A stretch of DNA of 64,000 nucleotides, taken from the NCBI RefSeq assembly GCF_029439455.1, contig NZ_JAQFVG010000251.1:43170-107169 (forward strand). The letters are read 5' to 3'. The position numbers and the translations under genes are program-made. This document shows, piece after piece, positions 42,697 through 53,068 of this stretch. A model generated the notes under the pieces. It saw only the letters and a program-made list of their open reading frames with translations, did not search any database and had not been told where the DNA came from. This stretch comes from Caballeronia sp. BR00000012568055 (GTDB taxonomy: Bacteria; Pseudomonadota; Gammaproteobacteria; Burkholderiales; Burkholderiaceae). How positions within the stretch are numbered: position 1 is the first letter of the stretch; the number at the start of each line of letters is the position of its first letter.

Positions 42697-44103
42697 ATGA
42701 CGATCACCCGGCCAACCCATTTTTTTCGCGCTCGTTTGCTGATTGCAGCGCTGTTCACGTTTCAGATTGCCGCCCATGCCGCCGAACTCGATGCCGTGAC
42801 CGCCGCGCCCATCGGCGCTCCGCAACGCATCGTGCCTGTTACGGCGATCGCGCCAACCATCGCGCTGACCGTGGGCGCGCAGAAATCGATCTCGCGTGGC
42901 CGCGCTTTCTCGCGCATCGCGGTAGGCGATGCCGCCGTCGCCGATGTCATCACGCTGCGCGGCAATGGCGGCGTGCTGATCGTCGGCAAATCGGCGGGGA
43001 CGACCGATCTCCTGCTTTGGCCGCGCGGCGAGTCCACGCCGATCACCTACACCATCGACGTGAAGGCGAGCGCGAGCGCCGCGCTGCTCGATCCGGACAC
43101 GCCGCAAGTGCGCGTGCTCGGGCAAACTGCAGTGCTGTCCGGTACGGCCGCGAACATGGCGGCGCATCAGCGGGGCGTCGCGGCGGCGCGGGCATCGGCA
43201 GGCAAGGACGGCGCAATCGTCGATACCTCCACCGTCGCCACCAAGAACGTCGTTCAGGTCGATGTGAAAGTGGTCGAATTCACCAAGTCGGTCCTGAAGG
43301 AAGCAGGCTTCAATCTGTTCTCGCAGAACAACGCGGGCTTCGCCTTCGGCACCTTCGCGCCGAGTTCGCTGAGTTCGGTGACGGGCGGGGCGAAAGCGCC
43401 GATCGCCGTGACCGCGACCTCGCCGATCGGCTCCGCGTTCAACCTGGTGATGAACTCGACCTCGCGCGGCATCTTCGCGAATCTGAGTCTGCTCGAAGGC
43501 AACAATCTCGCGCGCGTGCTCGCACAGCCGACGCTGGTCGCGCTGTCGGGACAAAGCGCCAGCTTCCTCGCGGGCGGCGAGATTCCGGTGCCGGTGCCGC
43601 AATCGCTCGGCACCACGACCATCACGTACAAGCCGTACGGCATTGGTCTGGCGCTGACGCCGACGATTCTCGGTCCCGAACGCATCGCGCTGAAAGTTGC
43701 GCCGGAAGCGAGCCAGCTCGACTTTGCGCACGCCATCACCATCGACGGCGTGTCGGTGCCTGCGCTGACCACGCGCCGCGCCGAAACCACCGTGGAACTG
43801 GGCGATGGCGAGAGCTTCGTGATCGGCGGATTGGTGGATCGCGAAACCACGTCGAACGTGAACAAGGTGCCTTTCTTAGGCGATTTGCCGATCATCGGCG
43901 CGTTCTTCAAGAACCTGCAGTATTCGCAGTCGGATCGCGAGCTGGTGATTATCGTCACGCCGCATCTGGTCGCGCCGATTGCGAAGAACGCAGCCTTGCC
44001 GAGCACGCCCGGCGAGCAATCTGAGCAGCGCAACGGTCCGGTCTGGCGCAGCTTCGTCGGCGGCGTGTTCGCGCGCGATGCCGCGCCGGGGTTTTCACAA
44101 TGA
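42697..44103 (+). CDS. cpaC: Tad secretin CpaC/RcpA
   Basis: A 468-residue outer-membrane secretin. It has a signal peptide (about 28 residues), a pilus-secretin N-domain (S-I-S-R-G-R-A-F-S-R-I-A-V-G), a BON-like region, and the secretin core with N-L-A-R-V-L-A-Q-P-T-L-V-A, F-L-A-G-G-E-I-P-V-P and V-P-F-L-G-D-L-P-I-I-G-A-F-F. It forms the pilus exit pore. It overlaps the cpaE start by ATGA. Confidence 0.95.
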   Translation: MTITRPTHFFRARLLIAALFTFQIAAHAAELDAVTAAPIGAPQRIVPVTAIAPTIALTVGAQKSISRGRAFSRIAVGDAAVADVITLRGNGGVLIVGKSAGTTDLLLWPRGESTPITYTIDVKASASAALLDPDTPQVRVLGQTAVLSGTAANMAAHQRGVAAARASAGKDGAIVDTSTVATKNVVQVDVKVVEFTKSVLKEAGFNLFSQNNAGFAFGTFAPSSLSSVTGGAKAPIAVTATSPIGSAFNLVMNSTSRGIFANLSLLEGNNLARVLAQPTLVALSGQSASFLAGGEIPVPVPQSLGTTTITYKPYGIGLALTPTILGPERIALKVAPEASQLDFAHAITIDGVSVPALTTRRAETTVELGDGESFVIGGLVDRETTSNVNKVPFLGDLPIIGAFFKNLQYSQSDRELVIIVTPHLVAPIAKNAALPSTPGEQSEQRNGPVWRSFVGGVFARDAAPGFSQ

Positions 44104-45395
44104 CACCGAAGTTCGCGCCCCTCGGCGGCACCTCGTTCGCACCCGCGATGCCCATGCTCAGCGTCAGCGCCGATCCGGCGCGGCTCGCGTGGCTCGGGCG
44201 CGCGCTCGGCAGTCTGGGCGCGGTCGCTCCCGCGCCGACCGAACCGATGGCGCTGGTCGCGCGTATCGCGGAAAGCGGGCCGGCGGTGGTGTTTATCGAC
44301 TTCACGGAATTGCCGTGCGGACAGAATGCGCCGGGCACGCTGTCGCGCGCGCACGATGCCAGCCAGCTCGCGCAGGCGGTCCGCGACGCGTGTCCCGGCG
44401 TGCCGATGGTCGCGCTTGGCACGCTGTCGTCGCCGGTCTCGGCGGTGCTGGCGCTGCGCGCGGGCGTGCGCGATTTCATCGACGTCAACGGCAATCCGGC
44501 GGATGTGCTCGCCATCGTCAAGCGTCTGGCGGATGAGCGTCCCGAACCGGTCAGCCGTCACGGCAAGATCACGGTCTTGCTGGGCGCGCGCGTCGGCATG
44601 GGCGTGAGCACGCTGGCGGCGAATCTGGCGATCTGCGTGCAGAAGCGCGTGACGGACCGCCGCAAGACTACGGCGCTGCTCGACCTCGGCCTGCCCGCCG
44701 CCGACAGCGCCTTGTTGCTCGACACCCAAAGCGAACTCCATTTTGTCGATGCCGTGCGCAATCTGCGTCGCTTCGACGAAACCTTCGTGAACACTGCGTT
44801 CGCGCGTCATTCGAGCGGCCTCGCGCTGACCGCCTTGCCCGCCGATCTCGCCGCGATGCGCTCGATTTCCTTCGCGTCCGCCGTGAGCACGCTGAACCGG
44901 CTGCGCGCGTACTTCGATCATCAGATCGTCGATATGGGCGGCTTCACGAATCTCGAATTCGTCGCGCAAGTGGCGCACGCAGCCGACGATGTGTGGCTGG
45001 TCTGCGACCCGAACGTGACCTCGGCCGTCTCCGCCAAAGCCATGCTCGATGCGCTGAACGCTGAACCGCAGGACAACACGGAAATCACGCCGCTGAAGCC
45101 GAGCCTGATCGTCAATAAATTCGATGCGGCGCTTAACTTCGGCGCAGACCAGCTTGCCGCGCGGCTCGAATTGCCGCTGCTGGCCGTGCTGCCGGAACGC
45201 GCGCAGGCGCTGGGCCGCGCGGTGAATCAGGGCCGCCTGCTCAGCGATCTCAACGAACGCGATCCCTATGTGCGCGCGCTCGCGCCGCTCATCTCGCGGC
45301 TCGCGGGCGAACCGGCCGTGGCGACGAAACGCACGAACGACACCAAGGCCCCGACGCTCGGGCATCTCCTTCCCACTTTTCTCAGACGGTCATAG
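44100..45395 (+). CDS. cpaE: CpaE/TadZ pilus localisation protein, degenerate P-loop
   Basis: A 431-residue protein with an N-terminal receiver-like domain (about 15-145) lacking the normal phosphorylation pocket, then a MinD/ParA-like domain. The deviant Walker A reads R-V-G-M-G-V-S-T where ParA-type ATPases have K-G-G-V-G-K-S-T, so both lysines are missing. This suggests little or no ATP hydrolysis, in line with the atypical ATPases described for TadZ. It probably marks the assembly site at the pole. The start overlaps the cpaC stop. Confidence 0.88.
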   Translation: MTPKFAPLGGTSFAPAMPMLSVSADPARLAWLGRALGSLGAVAPAPTEPMALVARIAESGPAVVFIDFTELPCGQNAPGTLSRAHDASQLAQAVRDACPGVPMVALGTLSSPVSAVLALRAGVRDFIDVNGNPADVLAIVKRLADERPEPVSRHGKITVLLGARVGMGVSTLAANLAICVQKRVTDRRKTTALLDLGLPAADSALLLDTQSELHFVDAVRNLRRFDETFVNTAFARHSSGLALTALPADLAAMRSISFASAVSTLNRLRAYFDHQIVDMGGFTNLEFVAQVAHAADDVWLVCDPNVTSAVSAKAMLDALNAEPQDNTEITPLKPSLIVNKFDAALNFGADQLAARLELPLLAVLPERAQALGRAVNQGRLLSDLNERDPYVRALAPLISRLAGEPAVATKRTNDTKAPTLGHLLPTFLRRS

Positions 45396-45398
45396 ACG

Positions 45399-46790
45399 AT
45401 GGCACAGGACTTCAGCAAGGACATCGCATTCGCGAACGACCTGGCCGACGACGCCGTCGCGTTCGCGCATTCGCAGCAGTTTCAGGATGTGGCGACGGCG
45501 GCGCACGAGCACTTGCTTACGCGCATCGAAGAACTCGGCGCGGAATTCGGCCGATGGTCGCGTGCGGCGATTCAGCAATTCGTCGATCTGGAAATGGACA
45601 GCTTCGTGCGCCTGCGACGCGTGCCGCTCAACGAAAGCGAAGTGCGCCTCGTCGCTGCCGCGCTGACCAAGGAACTCGCGGGTTTCGGGCCGATCGAGGA
45701 TTTACTCGCCGATGTCGCCGTCGAAGATATTCTGATCAACGGCTACAGCGACGTGTACGTCTCGCGCCACGGCATGCTGGAAAAGATTCCGGTGCGATTC
45801 GCGGATAACGCGCATCTGCTGCGCATCGTGCGGCGCATTCTCGCGCCGATCGGACGGCGGCTCGACGAATCGAACCCGATGGTCGATGCGCGCCTGCCCG
45901 ACGGCGGCCGCGTGAACGTGGTGATCGAACCGCTCGCCATCGACGGGCCGATGGTCTCGATCCGCAAATTCCGCCGCGATCCGCTGCGTCCCGACGATCT
46001 GCTCGCCAATAACACCTTCAATCAGGACATCGCCACGCTGCTCGAAGCGGCGGTCGAGGCGCGCTGCAATGTGCTGGTGTCGGGCGGCACGAGTTCGGGC
46101 AAGACGTCGCTGTTGAACGCGCTGGCGTTTTTCATTCCGAAGCACGAACGCGTGGTGACCATCGAAGATACCGCCGAGCTTTCGCTGAATCATCCGCATG
46201 TGGTGCGGCTCGAAAGCCGTCCGGGCGGCTTCGATGGCGCAGGCGTGGTGTCGATCCGCGACCTCTTGCGCAATACGCTGCGGATGCGGCCGGACCGCAT
46301 TATCGTGGGCGAAGTGCGCGGCGGCGAAGTGCTCGAAATGCTTCAGGCGATGAACACCGGCCACGATGGTTCGATGGGCACCGTGCACGCGTCTTCGCCG
46401 CGCGAATGTTTGTATCGGCTGGAGATGCTGGCGGGGTTTGCGGGTTTTCAGGGCACCGAATCAAGTTTGCGGCGGCAGATTGCCAATGCGATCGACTTTA
46501 TCGTGCAGATCGGGCGCTTGTCGAACGGGCGGCGGCGGATTCTTTCGGTTACCGAAGTAACGGGATTGTCCGACAACATCATCGCGACGCAGGAGTTGTA
46601 TCGCTACGATCCGTCCACGGATTCCAATGGCGATGACGTCGATCACTGGACCTCGCTCGGCATTCATCCGAGTTCGCCGAAGCTGGCGAAGTTCCGGCAG
46701 GCGCTCGGCGCAGCAGCGATGAACGAAGGCTTCGGCGCGCCGCCGGGACGCATGGGCGGCTTCGGCTTCGGCGGAGGCTTCAATGTCTAG
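45399..46790 (+). CDS. cpaF: Tad assembly ATPase CpaF/TadA
   Basis: A 463-residue secretion ATPase of the VirB11/GspE superfamily. Motifs: Walker A G-G-T-S-S-G-K235-T, the Asp box (T-I-E-D-T-A-E-L), Walker B-region V-G-E-V-R-G-G-E, and the His box ([11 protein letters not shown]). It powers Flp pilus extension and probably retraction. It lies 3 bp after cpaE, and its end overlaps tadB by 8 bp. Confidence 0.95.
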   Translation: MAQDFSKDIAFANDLADDAVAFAHSQQFQDVATAAHEHLLTRIEELGAEFGRWSRAAIQQFVDLEMDSFVRLRRVPLNESEVRLVAAALTKELAGFGPIEDLLADVAVEDILINGYSDVYVSRHGMLEKIPVRFADNAHLLRIVRRILAPIGRRLDESNPMVDARLPDGGRVNVVIEPLAIDGPMVSIRKFRRDPLRPDDLLANNTFNQDIATLLEAAVEARCNVLVSGGTSSGKTSLLNALAFFIPKHERVVTIEDTAELSLNHPHVVRLESRPGGFDGAGVVSIRDLLRNTLRMRPDRIIVGEVRGGEVLEMLQAMNTGHDGSMGTVHASSPRECLYRLEMLAGFAGFQGTESSLRRQIANAIDFIVQIGRLSNGRRRILSVTEVTGLSDNIIATQELYRYDPSTDSNGDDVDHWTSLGIHPSSPKLAKFRQALGAAAMNEGFGAPPGRMGGFGFGGGFNV

Positions 46791-47781
46791 GGGCGTCGCG
46801 CTCGTCTCGATGTTCGCGCTGTTGTGCGCGGCGGCGGGATTGTCGCTGTGGTGGCGCAGCGTGCAAAAGCGCGAGCGCGCGCTGGCGGCGAAGTTCGTCG
46901 AGCGGCAGGTGCAGGCGGCGGGCAATGTGCAACAGGCCGTTCCACATGCGCCGCGTGCACCGCGTGCCGATGCGCCTTCGATGCTCAACGTCACCGCGCC
47001 GCCTGCGGATGCCGCGAAGCGCATCGTCTGGGAAACGGCGCGCGTCTGGGCGATGCTCGTCACGCTGATGCGGCGCGCAGGCGTCGCGAATCCGCGCTCG
47101 CTGAGCGTGACGACGCTGTGCGTGGCGGCGGTCGTATCGCTGTGGGCGGGCGTGCGCGTCGGCGCGATGTTCGGCGTGATCGCGGCAAGCGCCGTGTTCG
47201 TCGCGGTGTACGCGTGGCTGACGTGGCGCGCGCAGAAACGCCGCCAGCACATCACGCGGCAACTGCCTTCGTTTCTCGATGGCATCGTTCGATTGATCGT
47301 GATCGGCAACAGCGTGCCCGCTGCGTTCCAGGCCACGCTCGCGGGCACCGAAGCGCCGCTGCGCGAATGCCTCGATCGCGCGCTGCCGATGCTGCGCACC
47401 GGCATGGAAATCGATCATGCGCTGGGCGCGGTGGCGCGCATGTATCGCGTGCGGGAACTGGAACTGGTGGGATCGGTGCTGCGTGTGTCGGTGAAATACG
47501 GCGGGCGCTCGGACGTGATGCTCGACCGCATGGCATCGCTGATGCGCGATCTCGAACAGGCCGACCGCGAGCTCACGGCGCTATCGACGGAAACGCGGCT
47601 TTCGTCGTGGGTACTCGGCTTGCTGCCGATCGTGCTCGGCGTGGCGGTGATCGTGATGAACCCGCGCTATTTCAATACCATGTGGGTCGATCCGCTCGGC
47701 AAGCGGCTCGTCTATGCGGCAGTCGGCTTGCAGATGCTGGGCGCGTATCTGCTGTATCGGCTGGCGAAACTGAGGGTATGA
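46783..47781 (+). CDS. tadB: Tad inner-membrane platform protein TadB
   Basis: A 332-residue membrane protein with an N-terminal helix, a further hydrophobic pair near residues 105-150, and a T2SSF domain (L-P-S-F-L-D-G-I-V-R-L; G-R-S-D-V-M-L-D-R-M-A) ending in a helical hairpin. Together with TadC it forms the platform for the pilus. It overlaps cpaF and tadC (GTATGA) at both ends. Confidence 0.92.
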   Translation: MSRGVALVSMFALLCAAAGLSLWWRSVQKRERALAAKFVERQVQAAGNVQQAVPHAPRAPRADAPSMLNVTAPPADAAKRIVWETARVWAMLVTLMRRAGVANPRSLSVTTLCVAAVVSLWAGVRVGAMFGVIAASAVFVAVYAWLTWRAQKRRQHITRQLPSFLDGIVRLIVIGNSVPAAFQATLAGTEAPLRECLDRALPMLRTGMEIDHALGAVARMYRVRELELVGSVLRVSVKYGGRSDVMLDRMASLMRDLEQADRELTALSTETRLSSWVLGLLPIVLGVAVIVMNPRYFNTMWVDPLGKRLVYAAVGLQMLGAYLLYRLAKLRV

Positions 47782-48779
47782 CGATGACCCATCCCACGTC
47801 TCTCACGCTTCTCACGCCAAATTTGCTCGCTGCGTTTGCCGTGTTGGCGACGGCGATCGGCATGGGGCTGATCGGTCTGCACGCGTTGTCGCGCTATGTG
47901 CGTATGCAGCGCTCGGCGCGCACCTTGGATCAGGCGTTGACGCAACGCGCGGCAGCGCCATCGGCTGCATCCTCGCCGCGCGAAGCAGCGCTGCCGAAGC
48001 GCGGTCTGCTTGCCGCGATCGGCAGCACGGGAACCGGTTGGCTCGATACCCCGATCGGCCGCGTCGCGGTGGCGGAAGAAGATCGCCGCTTGTTGGATCG
48101 CTGCGGTTATCTCGATGCACGCGCACGCGGTTATTTTCTGGCGGCGCGCATCGTCGGCGCAATCGTGATGCCGCTGTTCGTGCTCGCCTACGCGCGATAC
48201 GCCGCACACGGCGCGCACGGCACGCGCGTGGCCATGTACGTGTTTATCGCGCTGTCGCTGGGCTTTATGGCGCCGAAGTGGTTCGTCAAGAACCGCGCAA
48301 GCCTGCGTCAAAGCGCCGTGAACTCGGAATTGCCGATGTTCGTCGATTTGCTGCGTCTGCTTCAGGGCGTGGGTTTATCGCTCGATCAGAGTCTTCAAGT
48401 GATGATCTCCGACTTCAAGGCCGTGCTGCCCGTGATGTCGCGCGAACTCGCGATGGCGCAGGCGCAGTTCGCCACCGGCCGCACGCGCGAACAATCGCTC
48501 AAACGCTTGTCCACGACCTACGACAACGACGATCTTGCCGCCATCGTGCGTCTGGTGATTCAGGTCGAACAACACGGCGGCGCGGTGCAGGAACCGCTGC
48601 GGCAATTCGGCGATCGCCTGCGCGATGGCCGCCGCGCGATGCTGCGCGAACGCATCGGCAAATTGACGGTGAAGATGACCGGGGTGATGGTGATTACGCT
48701 GCTTCCTGCGTTGTTGATCGTGACGGCGGGGCCGGGGTTTATCGCAATCGTACATTCGCTCGCGGGCATTCACAGGTAA
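47778..48779 (+). CDS. tadC: Tad inner-membrane platform protein TadC
   Basis: A 333-residue T2SSF-family membrane protein with helices near residues 10-35, 120-170 and 300-325. Its core L-P-M-F-V-D-L-L-R-L-L-Q-G-V-G-L-S-L-D-Q-S-L matches TadB. The start is the ATG overlapping the tadB TGA; an in-frame ORF extends far upstream but only as a shadow of tadB. Confidence 0.92.
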   Translation: MTMTHPTSLTLLTPNLLAAFAVLATAIGMGLIGLHALSRYVRMQRSARTLDQALTQRAAAPSAASSPREAALPKRGLLAAIGSTGTGWLDTPIGRVAVAEEDRRLLDRCGYLDARARGYFLAARIVGAIVMPLFVLAYARYAAHGAHGTRVAMYVFIALSLGFMAPKWFVKNRASLRQSAVNSELPMFVDLLRLLQGVGLSLDQSLQVMISDFKAVLPVMSRELAMAQAQFATGRTREQSLKRLSTTYDNDDLAAIVRLVIQVEQHGGAVQEPLRQFGDRLRDGRRAMLRERIGKLTVKMTGVMVITLLPALLIVTAGPGFIAIVHSLAGIHR

Positions 48780-48786
48780 GCATGAT

Positions 48787-49524
48787 ATGTATATCAATCG
48801 ATTCGTTCAGGCATCCGTATTAATGCTGGCAGTGAGCATGCTCTCGGCGTGTGCATCGAAAATGGAAAGCGGCTATGGACTCGGCATTCAGGCCGAACGT
48901 CAGGCTGCGCTCGATCAGGCATCGAAAAAAGACGCCATTCCCGATACCCCCGGCATGTACCTCGCGCTGATCGACAAGATGCAGGCGCAGGGCCTGTGGT
49001 TCGCCTCGCTCGCGCATATCGACGCGTACGAGCAGCAGTATGGCGAGTCGCCCGACACCATTCTCTTGCGTGCCGATGCGCTGCGTCAGACCGGTCAGGC
49101 GGAAGCGAGCGAGGCAGCCTACCATCGGCTGACGGGCACGCCACTGGCTGCACGCGGATGGCGCGGGCTGGGGCTGTTATCGGGCGAAGCGGGCGACTTT
49201 GCGAAAGCGGCGGCGCGTTTTCAGGCGGCCACGCAACTCGCCCCAACCGATGCGCCGATGCTCTCGGATCTGGGCTACGCACGTCTGCGTCAGGGCGATG
49301 TGGAAGGCGCGCGCGTGCCGCTGATGAAAGCCGCCGAACTCGCGCCGGACAATCCGAAGATCATGAGCAATCTTGCGCTGTATCTGCTGGCGAGCGGGCA
49401 GGGCGCGAATGCGCAGAACCTGATGGCGCAACAAAAGCTGCCGGCCGATATTCAACAAGCCATTCGCGGCGATGCGCAGCGTGTGGCGGATGCGGTGAAA
49501 GCGAGTCGCGTGGCATCGCGCTAG
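48787..49524 (+). CDS. tadD: TadD-like TPR lipoprotein
   Basis: A 245-residue protein with a lipoprotein signal (M-L-S-A-C near residue 22, Ala at +2) and several TPR-type helical repeats (A-L-R-Q-T-G-Q-A-E-A-S-E-A; G-D-F-A-K-A-A-A-R-F-Q-A-A-T). TadD is a pilotin-like outer-membrane lipoprotein needed for Tad secretin function. It follows tadC by 7 bp. Confidence 0.9.
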   Translation: MYINRFVQASVLMLAVSMLSACASKMESGYGLGIQAERQAALDQASKKDAIPDTPGMYLALIDKMQAQGLWFASLAHIDAYEQQYGESPDTILLRADALRQTGQAEASEAAYHRLTGTPLAARGWRGLGLLSGEAGDFAKAAARFQAATQLAPTDAPMLSDLGYARLRQGDVEGARVPLMKAAELAPDNPKIMSNLALYLLASGQGANAQNLMAQQKLPADIQQAIRGDAQRVADAVKASRVASR

Positions 49525-49547
49525 CATCGAATAGAAAGGATAACGAT

Positions 49548-49841
49548 ATGAATGGATTTCGAGGAAAGTGCTTGCTGGCAGCGTGTTTGCTAAGCGCAGC
49601 GCACGGCGTGTATGCGCAGGGACAGACGGACCGCATCGGTGAATCGGCGAATGCGTGGATCGCGCTGCAGGCGAGCAACAGCGCCGCCGCGCCCGTGCAG
49701 CCCATGCTCGGCGCGGAGGCGGGCGCGGCTTATGCGCGCTATCTGAAATCGTTCGATACAGCCATTCCCGATCACTACGGTTCGTCGTTCGAGAACGGCG
49801 GTAAGCCGTCGCTCGATGTGAATTATCACGATGCCAATTGA
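49548..49841 (+). CDS. DUF3613-like secreted protein of the Tad locus
   Basis: A 97-residue protein with a signal peptide (cleavage near Y-A-Q-G, about residue 24) and a mature core I-G-E-S-A-N-A-W-I-A-L-Q-A-S-N. This fits the DUF3613 family, which I associate with beta-proteobacterial Tad clusters. The ATG has a GAAAGGA ribosome site 7 bp upstream. Its role in the pilus is unknown. Confidence 0.75.
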   Translation: MNGFRGKCLLAACLLSAAHGVYAQGQTDRIGESANAWIALQASNSAAAPVQPMLGAEAGAAYARYLKSFDTAIPDHYGSSFENGGKPSLDVNYHDAN

Positions 49842-49864
49842 TTCGGCATGCTGAAAGAGTCGTC

Positions 49865-51589
49865 ATGATCAAGCGCAAATCTTCTCCGGCGCGCGCAAGA
49901 CAACGAGGCGCGGCCAGCACGCTCGCCGCGATCTGGATCGTCGTCGCGGTGGCGGCGCTCGGCGCAATCGATGTGGGCAACTATTTCTTCGCGCGGCGCA
50001 GCCTGCAAAGCGTGGTCGATCTGGCCGCGAGCGCAGGCCCGCAAGTCGCCGATGCCGCCTGCACGCGTGCTACGTCGGCGGCGAGTGGCAGTGCATCGCT
50101 CAATAACTTTAGTGCTTCGGCGCAGGGCAACAGCATGACCGTGAGCTGTGGGCGCTGGGACCCGACCATGTACGCCGCGCCCGATTACTACGGCATGAAC
50201 GGCGCGCCCGTGAACGCCGTCAAGGTGGTCGCGACGCGCACGGTGCAGCCGTTCTTTATCGGGCCGACGCAGACGGTGAGCGCAACGGCGGTGGCGCGCG
50301 CGACGAATATCGGCGCGTTCACCATCGGCACCACGCTTGCGACCATTGGGCCGGGACCGATCAACGGCCTGCTCAACGCGCTGCTCGGCACCAATCTGAA
50401 TCTGTCGCTGGTGGGTTATCAGGGGCTGGCGAATACGCGCGTGAAGATCGGTGATCTGGTGACGGCGGCGGGCGTCGGCACGGTCGATCAATTGCTGGCG
50501 ACGCAACTGACCGCCGCGCAGATCGCCAAACTTATGCTGACGGCCTTGCAGACCACCACGGTCGCGAATGCGCAGCTTTCCACCGCGATCGGCGCGATGC
50601 AGACCATCGTCAATGCGAACATTCCGGGCAATCAAAGCATTGCGCTCGGCAAGACCGCGAGCAGTCCGGGTTTGCTGCAAGTGGCGCTCGCCAACACCCA
50701 ATCCGCACTCGATGCCACCATCAGCCCGCTCGACGCGCTGTTCGTGACGGCGGAAATCGCACAGGCGGGCAAGGCGGCGGTGAACGTGGCGGGCGGGCTG
50801 AATCTGCTGGGTATATCGGCGGCGCTTCAGGTGCAGGTGATTCAGCCGCCGGTGCTGGCGGTCGGCGAAGCGGGCAAGGACGCCAGCGGCAACTGGCGCA
50901 CGATGGCGAGCACGGCGCAGGTGCGCGCGTATCTGAATGTCAGCGTGGCGACGATTCCGCTCGGCGCGATCCTCGGCGGCAGCAATTCGGCGCTGCTGAA
51001 TCTGCCTTTGTACGTGGATGTCGGCGCGGGACAGGCGTGGTTGACATCGACCAGTTGTCAGGGCGCACCCGCCGCGCGGACCTCGACGATCGGCGTGATC
51101 AGCGGACTGGCGAACGTCTGCGTCGGCAACCTGCCGACCAACACGCTCGCGCCCTACAGTTGCAGCTCGCCCGCGACCTTGCTGAACGCAGGCGTGCTGA
51201 CGGTGACGATGGCGGCGAACGTGAGCGCCTCGGTGCCGAAGTCGGCGGCGGCGTCGTTGACGTTCAACGGCGTGGTGGGCGACAGCGACGACTATCAATC
51301 AACTTCGGTTACTCCCGGCGCGACGCTCGCCAACGGTTTGCAGACGCTGAGTTCGAGTCTGTCGCAGCAAGGCGGTCTGGTGATTACTTCATCGATCGGG
51401 CTGCTACAACCGGTGCTCAATCTCGTGTCGCCGCTGGTACTGAATGCACTGCTGCCGGTGCTGAGCACCATTCTCGCCGGACTCGATCAAGTGCTCGTGC
51501 CGGTGCTGCAACTTCTCGGCGCGCAGGTGGGCGTGAGCACGATTCACGACTTGTCCCTGACTTGCGGCCAATCGCAACTGGCTTACTGA
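49865..51589 (+). CDS. TadG-like pilus assembly protein
   Basis: A 574-residue protein with a basic N-terminus, then G-A-A-S-T-L-A-A-I-W-I-V-V-A-V-A, a TadE/TadG-type helix. A long periplasmic or extracellular region follows, rich in A, T, L and V with few charges; C-S-S-P-A and other cysteines may form disulfides. It resembles TadG_N (DUF2134-type) proteins, but it shows no von Willebrand MIDAS motif that I can see. Start chosen at the ATG at 49865, in preference to a TTG at 49838. The next gene starts directly after the stop. Confidence 0.8.
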   Translation: MIKRKSSPARARQRGAASTLAAIWIVVAVAALGAIDVGNYFFARRSLQSVVDLAASAGPQVADAACTRATSAASGSASLNNFSASAQGNSMTVSCGRWDPTMYAAPDYYGMNGAPVNAVKVVATRTVQPFFIGPTQTVSATAVARATNIGAFTIGTTLATIGPGPINGLLNALLGTNLNLSLVGYQGLANTRVKIGDLVTAAGVGTVDQLLATQLTAAQIAKLMLTALQTTTVANAQLSTAIGAMQTIVNANIPGNQSIALGKTASSPGLLQVALANTQSALDATISPLDALFVTAEIAQAGKAAVNVAGGLNLLGISAALQVQVIQPPVLAVGEAGKDASGNWRTMASTAQVRAYLNVSVATIPLGAILGGSNSALLNLPLYVDVGAGQAWLTSTSCQGAPAARTSTIGVISGLANVCVGNLPTNTLAPYSCSSPATLLNAGVLTVTMAANVSASVPKSAAASLTFNGVVGDSDDYQSTSVTPGATLANGLQTLSSSLSQQGGLVITSSIGLLQPVLNLVSPLVLNALLPVLSTILAGLDQVLVPVLQLLGAQVGVSTIHDLSLTCGQSQLAY

Positions 51590-52978
51590 ATGTCCAACAT
51601 GAGACCGAACACCAAAATCGACGGAATCGATATCTACGTCTGGGAGGGCAAGGCCGATATCGTCGAGCGCGTCGTGCGCGCCATGTCGGGCCACGAAGTG
51701 GACGTGATCCGCGCCGACGGCACGTCGATCAACGCGCCGCGCGAGGGCGACCGGCCGAGCATGGCGATCATCAGTGTCAGCGTGATCGATACCGGCGCGT
51801 TCGCATTGCGCGACTGGGAAGCGCGTCATTCGATGCCGGTGGTCTGGGTCGGCGCCGCGCCCCGCGAACGCGATTCATCGACATTTCCTGCGGACTACTC
51901 ACATATTTTGCCGCTCGATTTCACCGGCGCGGAACTGCGCGCGATGACGGGCAAGCTCGCGCAGCAATTGCGCGCGCATGGCGCGGAAGCGCAGGCATCG
52001 CATGCGCTGATTGCGCAGGCCGAGTGCATGCAGGCGCTTTTACACGAAGTCGAAACCTTCGCGGACTGCGACACCAGCGTGTTATTGCATGGCGAGACGG
52101 GCGTGGGCAAGGAACGCATCGCGCAATTGCTGCACGAGAAGCACAGTACATTCAGCGAAGGACCGTTCGTCGCGGTCAACTGCGGGGCGATTCCGGACGG
52201 GCTGTTCGAGTCGCTGTTCTTCGGGCATGCGAAGGGATCGTTCACGGGCGCGGTACTGGCGCACAAGGGCTATTTCGAGCAGGCCAACGGCGGCACCTTG
52301 TTTCTCGATGAAGTGGGGGATTTGCCGCTGTATCAGCAGGTAAAGCTGTTGCGCGTGCTGGAAGATCAGGCGGTCGTGCGGCTGGGCACGGCATCGCCGG
52401 TGCGGCTTGAATTCCGGCTGGTGGCGGCGAGCAACAAGAGCTTGCCGCAACTCGTCAAGGACGGCACATTTCGCGCGGATCTTTATTATCGGCTCGCGGT
52501 GATCGAGTTGAAGATTCCATCGCTGGAAGAGCGAGGATCGTGCGACAAGATCGCGTTGTTCAAGGCGTTTATCAGCGAAGTGGTAGGCAAGGAAAAGCTG
52601 GCCGCGCTGCCGGAAATGCCCTATTGGCTCGTCGATGCAGTCGCCGATATCTACTTCCCCGGCAACGTGCGCGAGTTGCGCAATCTGGCGGAGCGTATCG
52701 GCGTGACGGTGCGGCAACTCGGCGGATGGGACGAAGCGCGCGTGAAGCGCCTTCTCGTGCTTGCACGCAATTCACAGCCCGCGCCTGCGGATGCGGTGGC
52801 GGATTTGCTGGTCGATCGCAGCAAGTGGGATATGAACGAACGCAATCGCGTGCTCGCCGCGCTCGATGCCAATGGATGGCGGCGGCAGGATACGGCGCAG
52901 TATCTCGGGATCAGCAGAAAGGTGCTGTGGGAGAAGATGCGGAAGTTTCAGATATTCGATGAGGAGCCGGCGGTTTGA
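51590..52978 (+). CDS. AAA+ sigma-54-type transcriptional activator of the Tad locus
   Basis: A 462-residue enhancer-binding protein. An atypical receiver-like N-domain (about 1-125) precedes the AAA+ domain: Walker A G-E-T-G-V-G-K174-E, the sigma-54 contact loop G216-S-F-T-G-A (normally GAFTGA), Walker [11 protein letters not shown] and an R-finger region (F-R-A-D-L-Y-Y-R-L). A C-terminal Fis-type helix-turn-helix ([13 protein letters not shown]) binds DNA. The stop-start junction with the TadG-like gene is adjacent (no gap). It probably controls pilus or linked genes; I found no consensus -24/-12 site upstream of flp. Confidence 0.9.
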   Translation: MSNMRPNTKIDGIDIYVWEGKADIVERVVRAMSGHEVDVIRADGTSINAPREGDRPSMAIISVSVIDTGAFALRDWEARHSMPVVWVGAAPRERDSSTFPADYSHILPLDFTGAELRAMTGKLAQQLRAHGAEAQASHALIAQAECMQALLHEVETFADCDTSVLLHGETGVGKERIAQLLHEKHSTFSEGPFVAVNCGAIPDGLFESLFFGHAKGSFTGAVLAHKGYFEQANGGTLFLDEVGDLPLYQQVKLLRVLEDQAVVRLGTASPVRLEFRLVAASNKSLPQLVKDGTFRADLYYRLAVIELKIPSLEERGSCDKIALFKAFISEVVGKEKLAALPEMPYWLVDAVADIYFPGNVRELRNLAERIGVTVRQLGGWDEARVKRLLVLARNSQPAPADAVADLLVDRSKWDMNERNRVLAALDANGWRRQDTAQYLGISRKVLWEKMRKFQIFDEEPAV

Positions 52979-53034
52979 GGGGAAGTTAATCTCGAGCCAA
53001 TATATTTCGGACTGCGATTAACCAAAAAAGCGCC

Positions 53035-53068
53035 AAAAAAAACGCCGACGCTTGCCAAAGCGTCGGCG
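53035..53068 (-). terminator. Rho-independent terminator of the EAL gene
   Basis: An 11-bp perfect stem (CGCCGACGCTT/AAGCGTCGGCG, 4-nt loop) is followed on the minus strand by eight T residues and later six more. It lies 118 bp after the stop of the EAL gene. Confidence 0.85.
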
